Notes under the pieces: model-generated
The model's input: only the letters and a program-made list of their open reading frames with translations
The model's database searches: none
Told to the model about the DNA's origin: nothing
Part shown: positions 1-7,480 of the stretch, piece after piece
How the letters are laid out: each line of letters begins with the position of its first letter
Position numbering within the stretch: the stretch's first letter is position 1
Assembly (NCBI GenBank): GCA_026394315.1
Contig: JAPKYM010000217.1
Coordinates: 1 to 16,715 of the forward strand
Origin: Candidatus Bathyarchaeota archaeon
GTDB lineage: Archaea > Thermoproteota > Bathyarchaeia > 40CM-2-53-6 > RBG-13-38-9
Reading direction: 5' to 3'
DNA: 16,715 nucleotides
Position numbers and translations under genes: made by a program

Positions 1-351
1 AAGGCACATGAGATCTTGGAACTCGTAGGCGATTCCTGCAGTGCCGGTGATAGAATACTCAACATTGATCCTCAAGGCAACATATATCCTTGCCAGTTTG
101 CCCAGCTTCAAGAACTAAGAGTCGGAAATCTGAAAGATCGACCAATTGATGAGTTGTGGAATGATCCGGCTAATCCTGTTCTTTTAGATCTAAGAAGCAA
201 AGTTGACAGGCTGAAAGGTAAATGTGGAAAATGCGTCCACAAAAGGATCTGCAGTGGCGGGTGTAGAATCAGAGCCTACTTCGAGTCTGGTGACCTCTGG
301 GCTGAAGACCCCCACTGCATATCATTTGAGGATGAAGCTAGCGCGCGCTAG
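1..351 (+). CDS. Radical SAM/SPASM protein, NirJ/Ahb-like, C-terminal part
   Basis: The frame is open from the first base of the window and ends at TAG (349-351), so this is the C-terminal end of a longer gene; an in-frame TTG at 16 is probably internal. It shows the auxiliary [4Fe-4S] SPASM pattern: Cys in SCSAGD, then the NIYPCQF motif, then a GKCGKCVHKRICSGGC cluster and a last Cys in AEDPHC. This Cys layout and the VGNLKDRPIDELWNDP stretch resemble NirJ and the AhbC/AhbD enzymes, which modify siroheme-derived tetrapyrroles to heme d1 or heme. The radical-SAM CxxxCxxC core lies upstream and is not visible, so the exact substrate cannot be set. The last five sense codons and the stop (337-351) lie inside a perfect 16-bp palindrome, giving the C-terminus ASAR. 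SPASM assignment is firm; the tetrapyrrole role is inferred. Confidence 0.8.
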   Translation, partial: KAHEILELVGDSCSAGDRILNIDPQGNIYPCQFAQLQELRVGNLKDRPIDELWNDPANPVLLDLRSKVDRLKGKCGKCVHKRICSGGCRIRAYFESGDLWAEDPHCISFEDEASAR

Positions 352-352
352 C
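337..352. repeat. Self-complementary element GCTAGCGCGCGCTAGC, copy 1
   Basis: Perfect 16-bp palindrome spanning the last codons and the TAG stop of the SPASM gene. It shares the core AGCGCGCGCT with three other sites in the window. The alternating G/C core could take up Z-DNA or act as a protein-binding site; function unknown. Confidence 0.75.
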
Positions 353-369
353 CAAATTCAGAAGCTGGC

Positions 370-1122
370 TCACGGGTTCAGGGCGAAATTGACTCTGAAT
401 TCTTTACCGAGAGTCTGACAGGGTTTCAACTTGAACTGGCCGATCTCCTGTATGTTCCTGACATGAGTTCCCCCGCACGGTATCCCCCGAAATCCCTCTA
501 TCGTCACAATCCTGAGATCTCGGCTCTTGGGTAAGCGGTCCAGACTGCTGGGGTCTAAAAGGAGCATTGCTTCCTGCCTGCTCATTGTTCTGGCTACGAC
601 ATTGGCTCCCATTGAAATCGTGCTGTTCACTGTCTCCTCAACAGATCTGAGTTGCTTCTTTGTCGGAGGTTCTCCATGGTATGCAACGTAACTGTCATCA
701 CCGACCCATGAATCAGTTGTCTCAAGTTGTCTTCCCAAGACTCTGGGCAGGCAACTATCAAGCAGATGAGCCGCAGTGTGTTTCCGCATACATCCGTATC
801 TTTGCGCCCAATCCAACGTGAGGCTGAAATCGCCACTCTGGGCGGTGCCTTTGATGTTTCTTCCCCAATGGACTACTACGCCCTTGGCAAACATTACCTT
901 ATTTACATGAAAAGTGAACTCTTCACCCAGTATTCTCCCTGTATCTGAGGGTTGCCCGCCAGACTTGGGATGGAAAATGGTTCGATCCATTACTAGGTAT
1001 GCACCGTTCCGACCGTCAGGTTCAAACCTCAGAACGGTAGCCGCACTCTCTTTGAGATAGGAATCAGTCAAGTAGAGTAAATCCGTAACAGGAATATCAA
1101 GAACTAGGCTTTCCAGGTTCAT
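370..1122 (-). CDS. alaX: Alanyl-tRNA editing protein AlaX (AlaX-M type)
   Basis: Free-standing homologue of the AlaRS editing domain. It hydrolyses Ser-tRNA(Ala) or Gly-tRNA(Ala) so that mischarged tRNA does not enter translation; cytosolic. The 250-residue product has an N-terminal barrel-like region with the HPKSGGQPSD motif (about 51-60) typical of AlaX-M/AlaRS, followed by the zinc and active-site motifs HTAAH (115-119) and CGGTH (216-220). All four expected zinc ligands (His115, His119, Cys216, His220) are present. Length fits the AlaX-M class (about 215-260). ATG start at 1122 with a weak GTGG-type ribosome site just upstream; TGA stop. It is convergent with the SPASM gene (18 bp apart) and divergent from the ATPase pseudogene. 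Copies 1 and 2 of the palindromic element flank it on both sides. Confidence 0.93.
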   Translation of the reverse strand: MNLESLVLDIPVTDLLYLTDSYLKESAATVLRFEPDGRNGAYLVMDRTIFHPKSGGQPSDTGRILGEEFTFHVNKVMFAKGVVVHWGRNIKGTAQSGDFSLTLDWAQRYGCMRKHTAAHLLDSCLPRVLGRQLETTDSWVGDDSYVAYHGEPPTKKQLRSVEETVNSTISMGANVVARTMSRQEAMLLLDPSSLDRLPKSRDLRIVTIEGFRGIPCGGTHVRNIQEIGQFKLKPCQTLGKEFRVNFALNP

Positions 1123-1150
1123 CTACAACCACATTCTAGCTTTACGTTAG

Positions 1151-1197
1151 ACAAGAGAAATAGATGAAAGTGAAATCTCTTGTGATTGTCGGCGACA
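1151..1197. repeat. Two adjacent inverted repeats upstream of alaX
   Basis: ACAAGAGA (1151-1158) pairs with TCTCTTGT (1176-1183) across a 17-nt loop, and TGTCG (1187-1191) pairs with CGACA (1193-1197) around a single G. They lie in the divergent region 1123-1383 between alaX and the ATPase pseudogene, which also holds palindrome copy 2 and a short GTTGC/GCAAC repeat (1302-1306/1316-1320). They could be operator-like or chance; no intact gene is visible in this 260-bp stretch. Confidence 0.3.
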
Positions 1198-1219
1198 CAA
1201 TTGATAATTAGGATGGAGA

Positions 1220-1233
1220 CTAGCGCGCGCTAG
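1220..1233. repeat. Self-complementary element CTAGCGCGCGCTAG, copy 2
   Basis: Perfect 14-bp palindrome in the non-coding region between alaX and the ATPase pseudogene. It is identical to the inner 14 bp of copy 1; flanking bases differ, so the repeat unit is short. Confidence 0.75.
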
Positions 1234-1383
1234 ACTGCGGCTCGGGCAAGAGTACTATGCAGTCAGGTAGAATGCTTTAGTATTGAAAGAAAAGGAGAGG
1301 GGTTGCAAGAAGCCAGCAACATCCTATTATGTCATGTCACCGCGTCGAGTCAACCATTAAGTTAGGCAGCGAAAAGACTGTAA

Positions 1384-3971
1384 ATGGGGATCTGTTTGCA
1401 AGTCCTCGAGAAGTTAGGACCCCTTCTATCTGGGCCAAGAGTACGATTTGGCGGCGGCCAAGAGATTGGATAGCTTGGTCATGTATGATGCCCGTGATCT
1501 CACCACTCATGCTGTCTGTGTAGGAATGACGGGCTCTGGCAAGACTGGGTTGTGTATTGATCTCTTGGAAGAGGCCGCCATAGATAATGTCCCCGCGATA
1601 ATTATCGATCCGAAAGGGGACATCACCAATCTTCTGCTTACTTTCCAGGATCTGCGACCGGAGGATTTCGAACCGTGGGTCAATGTTGATGACGCGAGGC
1701 GCAAAGGTATGAATGCCAGCGAGTATGCTCGTTACATTGCTGACACTTGGAGCAAGGGACTTGCTGATTGGGGGCAAGGTCCCGATCGGATTCGCTTACT
1801 CAAGGGCAGTGCAGATTTCCGCATATACACCCCTGGATCTGATGCGGGTTTGCCAATCTCTATTCTGGCTTCTCTAAAGGCACCAGGCATGAGTTGAGAT
1901 GAAAATGAGGAACTTATCCGCGAGAAGATCCAAGGAACTGTGAGTGCTCTGCTGGAGCTTGTTGGAATCGAAGCGGATCCTATCCGAAGCCGAGAACACA
2001 TTTTGCTTTCTAATACCTTCGAGTACTTCTGGCGGCAGGGCCAAGATCTGGATCTGGCCCGCTTGATCACGTCTGTTCAGTCACCGCCAATGAAGCAACT
2101 TGGTGTCTTCAATGTGGACACGTTCTTCCCTGAAAAAGAGCGTTTCAAGTTGGTAATTGACTTGAACAATATCATAGCTGCTCCCAGCTTCAGTGGGTGA
2201 CTTAAAGGCGAACCCCTCGACATTGCCAGTTTGCTGTACACGCCTGAGGAGAAGCCTAGGCACTGCGTATTCTACATTGCTCATCTCAGCGATCCTGAGC
2301 GTATGTTTTTTGTCACACTACTGTTGGAACAAATAATCACCTGGGTAAGGCAGCAGTCCGGCACTACCAGTCTGCGCGCCCTGCTTTATTTTGATGAACT
2401 GTTCGACTTTTTCCCGCCAGTCGCAAATCCTCCGTCAAAGAAGCCGATCATGACTCTGATGAAGCAGGCACGTGCTTTCGGTCTTGTTTTGGTTCTTACA
2501 ACGCAGAATCCTGTGGACATAGATTACAAAGGTCTGAGCAATGCTGGAACTTGGTTCATAGGTAAGCTCCAGACTGATCAAGATAAAGCGCGTCTTCTGG
2601 ACGGTCTGCAGTCTGTCTCCTCTGAATCTGGGAGCGCACTTGATCACAAGCGAGTGGCTCGCATTCTTTCTTCTCTAAGTGCTCGTGTCTTTCTGCTTCA
2701 TAATGTGAATCAAGAACGTTCAGTTGTCTTTCAGACACGGTGGGCCATGAGCTACCTGCGGGGACCTTTGACCCGCCCTCAAGTCCGTCAATTGATGGCT
2801 CCATTCCGTGGTGAAGGAGTTGCTCTAACAGTTCCCCCCGCCGTTACACCTGTAACCTCAGCCCTTCGACGGGATGTCGCCACCGCTGTTGCACCGCCTC
2901 CTGAAAACGTGTTTTCCCAAACGTCTAGTTACAGCGGTACGCCTCCGGTTCTTCCTCCTGATGTCACGCAGGCATATTTGCCTACAAGGATCAGCGACAA
3001 CGACGCTCTGAGCACCTTGGAACAGAAGGTGGGTCAGAGCCTTGAAGCGATCAGGAGAGACTTGGTGTATGAACCGGATCTGCTAGCTCTTGGCCGTGTC
3101 AGCTTCGTGGATCTCACCCGCGGTGTGAACGAGAGCAGACAGGTCGGGCTACTCATTGGAGGCAGCAATTTGGGCGCAGTTATCCGATGGCAAGACGCTG
3201 AGGCCCTAGACGTTAATGCGAATGAGCTCGCCCGGCAACCTGAACTAGGTTCACTCTTCACCCCTGTGCCCACTGAACTGAGTACTTCAATCAGGCTCAA
3301 AGCTCGCGTGAAGGATTTCACAGACTACTTGAATACTGACCAAGTGTTGAACCTCTACTACAGTTCAGTCTTGAAGGCTTACAGTAAGCCAGGTGAATCA
3401 GAACGTGACTTCAGGATCCGTGCCCAGCAGATGTGCCCAGCAGATGACTCGTGAGTTACGGGATTCAGAAGTGGAGAAGCTTAGGCAGAAGTACCAGCTG
3501 CAACTGGACCGGGTGCAAGAACGTTTGACACACGCTCAAGATGGGTTGGCTGAAGACCAGGCTGAGTACGAGGCACGCAAACGTGAGGAAATAATCTCTG
3601 CCGGCGAGACCGTGGCCAGCATGATAGGAATCTTCAGACGTCGACGTCCCACAACCGCCCTCTCACGTGCCGCTACCAAGCGAAGACTCACCTCAAGTGC
3701 CAAGGCAGATGTCGAAAGATCACAAGCAGAGATTGCTAGACTTCAATCTGAGATGGACGATATACAGCGAAACATGGAGGAAGAAGCCAACGCTGTCAGT
3801 AACAGGTGGTCCACAGCTCTTGACAATATTGAGACTTACTCTGTCAGGCCTAGGCGTAGCGACGTTCAGATCGATCTAGTGGCCTTGGGTTGGGCGCCTT
3901 ACTGGGAACTTGACTGCCGCTCAGGTGGGGGCAGAATAAGTCGAGAACGAGTCCCAGCTTGGCGCAAATAG
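1384..3971 (+). pseudogene. HerA/DUF87-type ATP-binding protein, multiply broken
   Basis: Conceptual protein of about 860 residues, of the large HerA-like (FtsK-HerA superfamily) ATPases found mainly in Chloroflexi, Actinobacteria and some archaea; cellular role not established. Visible parts: YLGQEYD start region, Walker A GMTGSGKTG (from about 1525), IIDPKGD, Walker B ALLYFDELFDF (about 2380-2415), ATTQNPVD-like strand (TTQNPVDIDYKG), and a C-terminal coiled coil (about 3460-3850) ending in DLVALGWAPYW. Four lesions: a four-C run (1420-1423) separates MGICLQVLEKLG from FYLGQEYD by one base; TGA at 1895-1897 and TGA at 2198-2200 occur where relatives, as I recall them, have Trp (MS[W]DENEEL and FSG[W]LKGEPLD); and a 13-bp tandem repeat (3421-3446) shifts the frame. 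Reading through all four gives continuous family-like sequence, so decay is recent. At least five neighbouring genes stop at TGA and Trp is TGG here too, arguing against a changed code. Start at ATG 1384 is tentative. Confidence 0.85.
3421..3446 (+). repeat. 13-bp tandem duplication causing a frameshift
   Basis: TGCCCAGCAGATG occurs at 3421-3433 and again directly at 3434-3446. With one copy removed the ATPase reads IRAQQMTRELRDSEVEKL without a break. With two copies the frame runs into TGA at 3452-3454. Confidence 0.92.
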
Positions 3972-4033
3972 TCAAAGGGTTCCTTCTTAGGAAAAGGATG
4001 CGCTATCTGGAGTTCTTTGATGCATTTTCAAAA

Positions 4034-5335
4034 TCAGACGTTGGGTTTCAAGTTCTCTTCAATACTAACAGCCCAAGCCAGTAATTCTTCGTCAGCGTAC
4101 CAGCTTCCGGTAACCTGCAAGCCTAGGGGCAGTCCATTCTGGCTAAAGCCGGATGGCAAATTCAGAGTCGGCAAGCCACCATGAGTCCAAGGCAGGTTCA
4201 TTATTGGATTACCGGTGCTCTCAAGGCCTTTTGGAGCTGGCCCTGTCGCTGCTGGAGAGAGCCACAGGTCGATACTATTCTTCTCCATGAGTTCAATCAG
4301 ATTGGCCCTCAGTTCTTCACGTCCAGACAAAGCGTTTGTTAGCGAGTCTTCTGAGATTGATTTGCCTCGCTTGATCATCTCTCGAGTTATTGGGTGATAC
4401 AGTTCACCATATTTGGTGAACCATTCTGCGTGAACTTGAGCCATTTCAGCTGCCACAATGAGGCTATTTCGGGCCGCGATCTCATCAAAGTCAGGCATGG
4501 CATCTATTGATTCAACTTCAAATCCAGCTTTGGCCAACCATCTGACGGTGGCACGGAAATGGGTCAAGCCTTCTTCGGTGGTATGTCCAAGATAGGGGCC
4601 TTCAGGGACTCCCAAGACGGGCTTATAGTTCGGCACCTTTGTCTGCCAGTTGGGACAAAGCAGACTTGCCACCAAGTTTGCTCCCTTGGCGTCAGATGTG
4701 AAGAATCCTACATGATCCAGCGAAGGCGAAAGGGGGATTATTCCTGCGCGCGAGATCCTATCGTAGCTGGGCTTGTAGCCGACAACACCACAGAATGAGG
4801 CTGGACGAATGATGGAGCCGACGGTTTGAGTTCCCAATGCTACAGGGCAAAGTCCTGACGCTACAGCCGCAGCAGAACCACTGCTTGAGCCCCCCGGTGA
4901 ATGTTCTGGGTTGTGCGGGTTTCGCGTTGGACCTGGTGCAAGATAGGCAAATTCCGTGGTAGCTGTCTTGCCCATGATCAATGCGCCAATTTTTTTCAGA
5001 ATGGTGACACAATCTGCTTCTTTACCCATAAGCTCATCTGGTGGTAGCTGACTGCCAGCACGAGTAACGAGCCCATCGACATGAAAGATGTCTTTGACTC
5101 CAACAGGAATGCCAAAAAGTGGTCGACGCACCTCGAGTTGTGCATAACAGACTAATGCTCTAGCATCCTGACGCAGCCGCTTAAATCGGTTCTCCTCAGG
5201 AACAAAGGCCTGAATCACTGGATCCCTAGCATTGAACTGAGTCTCGAGGGTACTCAGGTAAGTCAATGGCGTCAAATCGCCACTGTGCAAGTTTTTCACC
5301 AGCGAAGTCAAGCTATTGGTTGCAAGTTGAGTCAC
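4034..5335 (-). CDS. Amidase-signature family hydrolase
   Basis: Hydrolyses an amide bond using the Ser-cisSer-Lys triad of the amidase signature family. The 433-residue product has the catalytic Lys in GVKD (Lys81), the Gly/Ser-rich motif PGGSSSGS (147-154) carrying the cis-Ser, and the nucleophile in GTQTVGS (Ser174). The last motif differs from the GSDTGGS of GatA, and the Gln-amidotransferase tail is absent, so a stand-alone amidase (aliphatic amide, biuret- or allophanate-like) is more likely than GatA. No signal peptide. It starts with GTG at 5335, about 40 nt after a weak AT-rich box (around 5372-5382). It lies 96 bp downstream of the ABC permease gene on the same strand and is convergent with the ATPase pseudogene. 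Substrate cannot be read from the sequence. Confidence 0.88.
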   Translation of the reverse strand: MTQLATNSLTSLVKNLHSGDLTPLTYLSTLETQFNARDPVIQAFVPEENRFKRLRQDARALVCYAQLEVRRPLFGIPVGVKDIFHVDGLVTRAGSQLPPDELMGKEADCVTILKKIGALIMGKTATTEFAYLAPGPTRNPHNPEHSPGGSSSGSAAAVASGLCPVALGTQTVGSIIRPASFCGVVGYKPSYDRISRAGIIPLSPSLDHVGFFTSDAKGANLVASLLCPNWQTKVPNYKPVLGVPEGPYLGHTTEEGLTHFRATVRWLAKAGFEVESIDAMPDFDEIAARNSLIVAAEMAQVHAEWFTKYGELYHPITREMIKRGKSISEDSLTNALSGREELRANLIELMEKNSIDLWLSPAATGPAPKGLESTGNPIMNLPWTHGGLPTLNLPSGFSQNGLPLGLQVTGSWYADEELLAWAVSIEENLKPNV

Positions 5336-5431
5336 TATACATCACATTTATCCCGCGCTTCCCTTGAAACATCGAATATTTCACGTTATTTCTAGCACTA
5401 AAGTATGTACTAACTAGGGCGCGAAGCGCAA

Positions 5432-6196
5432 CTATTCTATGATTCTCTTGAAGCTTACTGATGCTGCAACGAACATTATTGCATCAAATAGTGCAATTGC
5501 TAATAGATCGATTGGAAGATCTGTTAGATCACCACTAATCATTAGCCCTCGCACAGCATCGACAACATAGCTCATGGGGTTAAAAAGTGCAAAATACTGT
5601 AGAATAGGCGGCATCATTTTAACAGGATAGAGAGCGTTGCTTGCAAAGAAAAGTGGAAAAATGATGGCTTGTCCTATGCCCATGAATCTCTCCCGAGTCT
5701 TCATAAAGGAAGCCACAAGAATAGATATGGATGCGAAGCCTCCGGAAGCGAAGAATATTATCAGAAGTGCTGAAATGAAATATGCTATGTCTGGTATGAA
5801 TCTGACTCCAATAAGCAATGCCACTGGAACGATTATTAGGACCTGAAATATTGCCCTCACACCAGAAGACATTGACCTACCTATCACGGTTGAGTACTTG
5901 GAAGCAGGCGTGACAAAGAGCTTCTTCAGAATCCCCGACTCCCTCTCCCACACCATAATTAGACCAAAGAATATTGAGACAAAGGTTGTCGATTGTATCA
6001 GTACACCAGGAGTAATGTAGTCTGTATAAGGAATGCCGCCAGTCGGTATTGCCTTCACCCCACTCATGATAGGGCCATAAATTGCAATCCATAGAATCGG
6101 CTGGACAGCTCGGGTATAAAGCTCAGTCCTATCATGTCTGAGTCGCCTGAGCTCAAGTTCTATCATAGCAAGCATATTTCTCATAAAATCAATCAA
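5432..6196 (-). CDS. ABC-2 type exporter permease (DrrB-like)
   Basis: Membrane subunit of an ABC-2 exporter, pairing with the ATPase encoded just upstream. The 254 residues hold about six hydrophobic segments (roughly 31-46, 63-82, 113-131, 136-165, 176-190, 230-248). It carries the ABC-2 signature region NALYP..MPP.LQ...NPMSYVVDAVRG (187-217) and a cytosolic WERESGILKKLFVTP coupling stretch (83-97), as in DrrB/NodJ proteins. The start is TTG at 6196: a strong AGGAGGT site (complement of 6204-6210) sits 7 nt before it and overlaps the end of the ATPase gene, whereas the next in-frame ATG (6184) would be too far. This implies translational coupling. Substrate unknown; relatives export drugs, lipids or polysaccharides. 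Confidence 0.9.
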   Translation of the reverse strand: MIDFMRNMLAMIELELRRLRHDRTELYTRAVQPILWIAIYGPIMSGVKAIPTGGIPYTDYITPGVLIQSTTFVSIFFGLIMVWERESGILKKLFVTPASKYSTVIGRSMSSGVRAIFQVLIIVPVALLIGVRFIPDIAYFISALLIIFFASGGFASISILVASFMKTRERFMGIGQAIIFPLFFASNALYPVKMMPPILQYFALFNPMSYVVDAVRGLMISGDLTDLPIDLLAIALFDAIMFVAASVSFKRIIE

Positions 6197-6201
6197 GACT
6201 A

Positions 6202-7197
6202 TTACCTCCTAATCCTGTCCCTGACCTCTTTGACCTCTCTAATTGTTCCAATGGATTCAAGTCTGGTTCCAGCGTACTTCACGAAGACATCATCTAAAGA
6301 GGGCTTTGTTAAAGAGATCTTCTTAACAGAAACATGCCCAGTCCTAAGAACCTCCATCACTTGAGGTAGAGCTGTCTCAGCATCTCCAACACCAATATCG
6401 ACTTCCAAATCATTTACGACAACCTCATTGGCCACATTCAACTTTCTCACTTTTTCCAAGAAATCTTCACTAACACTATTACCTTCCATGCTGAGGCGAA
6501 TGATTTCTCCCCCAACACAATGCTTGAGCGCTTCCGCTGTACCCATCGTCACAATTTTTCCTCTATTGATGATGGCGATCTCATCGGAATAGAGGTCGGC
6601 CTCGTCCATGTAATGAGTATTGAAAAATACGGTTGAGCTATACTCACTCTTGAAGGATACAAGTTTCTCCCAAACAGCATTTCTAGCAGAAGGGTCTAAG
6701 CCAATAGTGGGCTCATCCAAGAACAGTATCTGAGGCTTGATCAGCATAGCACATGCAATCTCAAGTCTTCTGATCATTCCGCCAGAGTAGGTTCTTACGA
6801 GATTGTCTTTAAACTCAATCAAACCCATGTCCTTCAAGGCATCATTAATGACCCTTCTCCGCTCTCGAGAGGCCATGTCATAAATTTTGGCGTATATTAG
6901 GAGATTCTCATAGCCGCTTATATCGGTCCAGACGCTCATCTCCTGAGGTATATACCCGATGAGCTTTCGAATTTCGGCACCATGCTTGACGACATCCAAT
7001 CCTAAGACATGAGCTTCACCAGAAGTTGGTTCAATCTGTGTAGTTAGAATTCTCATCAAAGTAGTCTTGCCAGCACCATTAGGGCCAATCAAGGCGAAGA
7101 TCTTACCACTTTCAATCCTTAGATTGACACCATCTAAGGCCCTAGTCTTACCTTCAAAGACTCTAGTGAGGTTCTCTACATCAATGGCAAACTCCAT
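6202..7197 (-). CDS. ABC exporter ATP-binding protein (DrrA-like)
   Basis: Nucleotide-binding subunit driving the DrrB-like permease encoded 5 nt downstream. The 331-residue product has Walker A GPNGAGKTT (38-46), Q-loop Gln85, ABC signature YSGGMIRRLEIA (137-148), Walker B ILFLDEP with Glu162, and the H-switch His195 in NTHYMDEAD. The extra C-terminal domain (about 230-320, ending LTKPSLDDVFVKYAG) is typical of the DrrA/CcmA group. ATG start at 7197 with GAGGTG (complement of 7208-7213) about 10 nt upstream; TAA stop inside the ribosome site of the next gene. A possible 21-residue hydrophobic peptide is encoded 49 nt upstream on the same strand. Domains are all intact, so the exporter should be active. 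Confidence 0.94.
   Translation of the reverse strand: MEFAIDVENLTRVFEGKTRALDGVNLRIESGKIFALIGPNGAGKTTLMRILTTQIEPTSGEAHVLGLDVVKHGAEIRKLIGYIPQEMSVWTDISGYENLLIYAKIYDMASRERRRVINDALKDMGLIEFKDNLVRTYSGGMIRRLEIACAMLIKPQILFLDEPTIGLDPSARNAVWEKLVSFKSEYSSTVFFNTHYMDEADLYSDEIAIINRGKIVTMGTAEALKHCVGGEIIRLSMEGNSVSEDFLEKVRKLNVANEVVVNDLEVDIGVGDAETALPQVMEVLRTGHVSVKKISLTKPSLDDVFVKYAGTRLESIGTIREVKEVRDRIRR
6204..6210 (-). promoter_or_regulatory. Strong ribosome binding site deciding the permease TTG start
   Basis: The complement reads AGGAGGT, 7 nt before TTG (6196). It overlaps the last codons and stop of the ATPase gene, so the two genes are probably translationally coupled. Confidence 0.75.
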
Positions 7198-7246
7198 TCG
7201 TAAACCGCACCTCAGACTCTAGATTACAGCACTGATCGTTTGTTTG

Positions 7247-7312
7247 TTAGCGCGCGCTAGCTGCTAGGACAACCATGATGATTGCAGCCAAGGCAATGAT
7301 CTTGCGCAGCAT
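7247..7312 (-). CDS. Possible 21-residue hydrophobic peptide
   Basis: A frame on the complement strand starts at ATG 7310-7312 and ends at TAA 7247-7249. The product has a basic head (MLRKII), one continuous hydrophobic stretch (LAAIIMVVLAA) and the tail ASAR. It resembles a lone membrane segment or a signal peptide with its mature part lost. The ASAR tail comes from copy 3 of the palindromic element, just as in the SPASM gene. A weak GAGGG site lies about 12 nt ahead of the ATG. It would be first in the ABC exporter operon. It could be a functional micropeptide, a remnant cut short by the element, or chance. Confidence 0.3.
   Translation of the reverse strand: MLRKIIALAAIIMVVLAASAR
7248..7259. 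repeat. Self-complementary element TAGCGCGCGCTA, copy 3
   Basis: Perfect 12-bp palindrome sharing the core of copies 1 and 2, in the 280-bp region between the ABC exporter operon and the FAU-1 gene. It overlaps the stop of the possible micropeptide. Confidence 0.75.
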
Positions 7313-7480
7313 TAGTCTATCTGACCCTCGAAGCGTGGTGTTGGAGCATCATAGATCTTTGATTCCTTCTTTATCAATCTCTCGAATTGATGCATCCAAA
7401 ATATGAGCCCTTACGTCAGTTGGACACAGCAATCTTATTCCTGATCCTATCGCAGAATGATCCATTGCAGGTCCACCATC

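Noticed and set aside
1895..1897. TGA as a selenocysteine codon in the ATPase
   Set aside because: The position corresponds to Trp as I recall the family, there is no redox motif, and the gene has two further frame lesions.
4742..4752. GCGCGCG run inside the amidase gene
   Set aside because: Not self-complementary beyond the dinucleotide run and lacks the flanking A/T of the element; explained by coding sequence.
5419..5429. GCGC/GCGC hairpin after the permease gene as a fifth palindrome copy or terminator
   Set aside because: Stem of only 4 bp with loop GAA; lacks the AGCGCGCGCT core and any T-tract.
7349..7465. A 38-codon frame on the complement (M at 7465) with plausible-looking residues
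   Set aside because: It overlaps the start of the FAU-1 gene region, has only a weak ribosome site and matches no family I know; coding is not supported.
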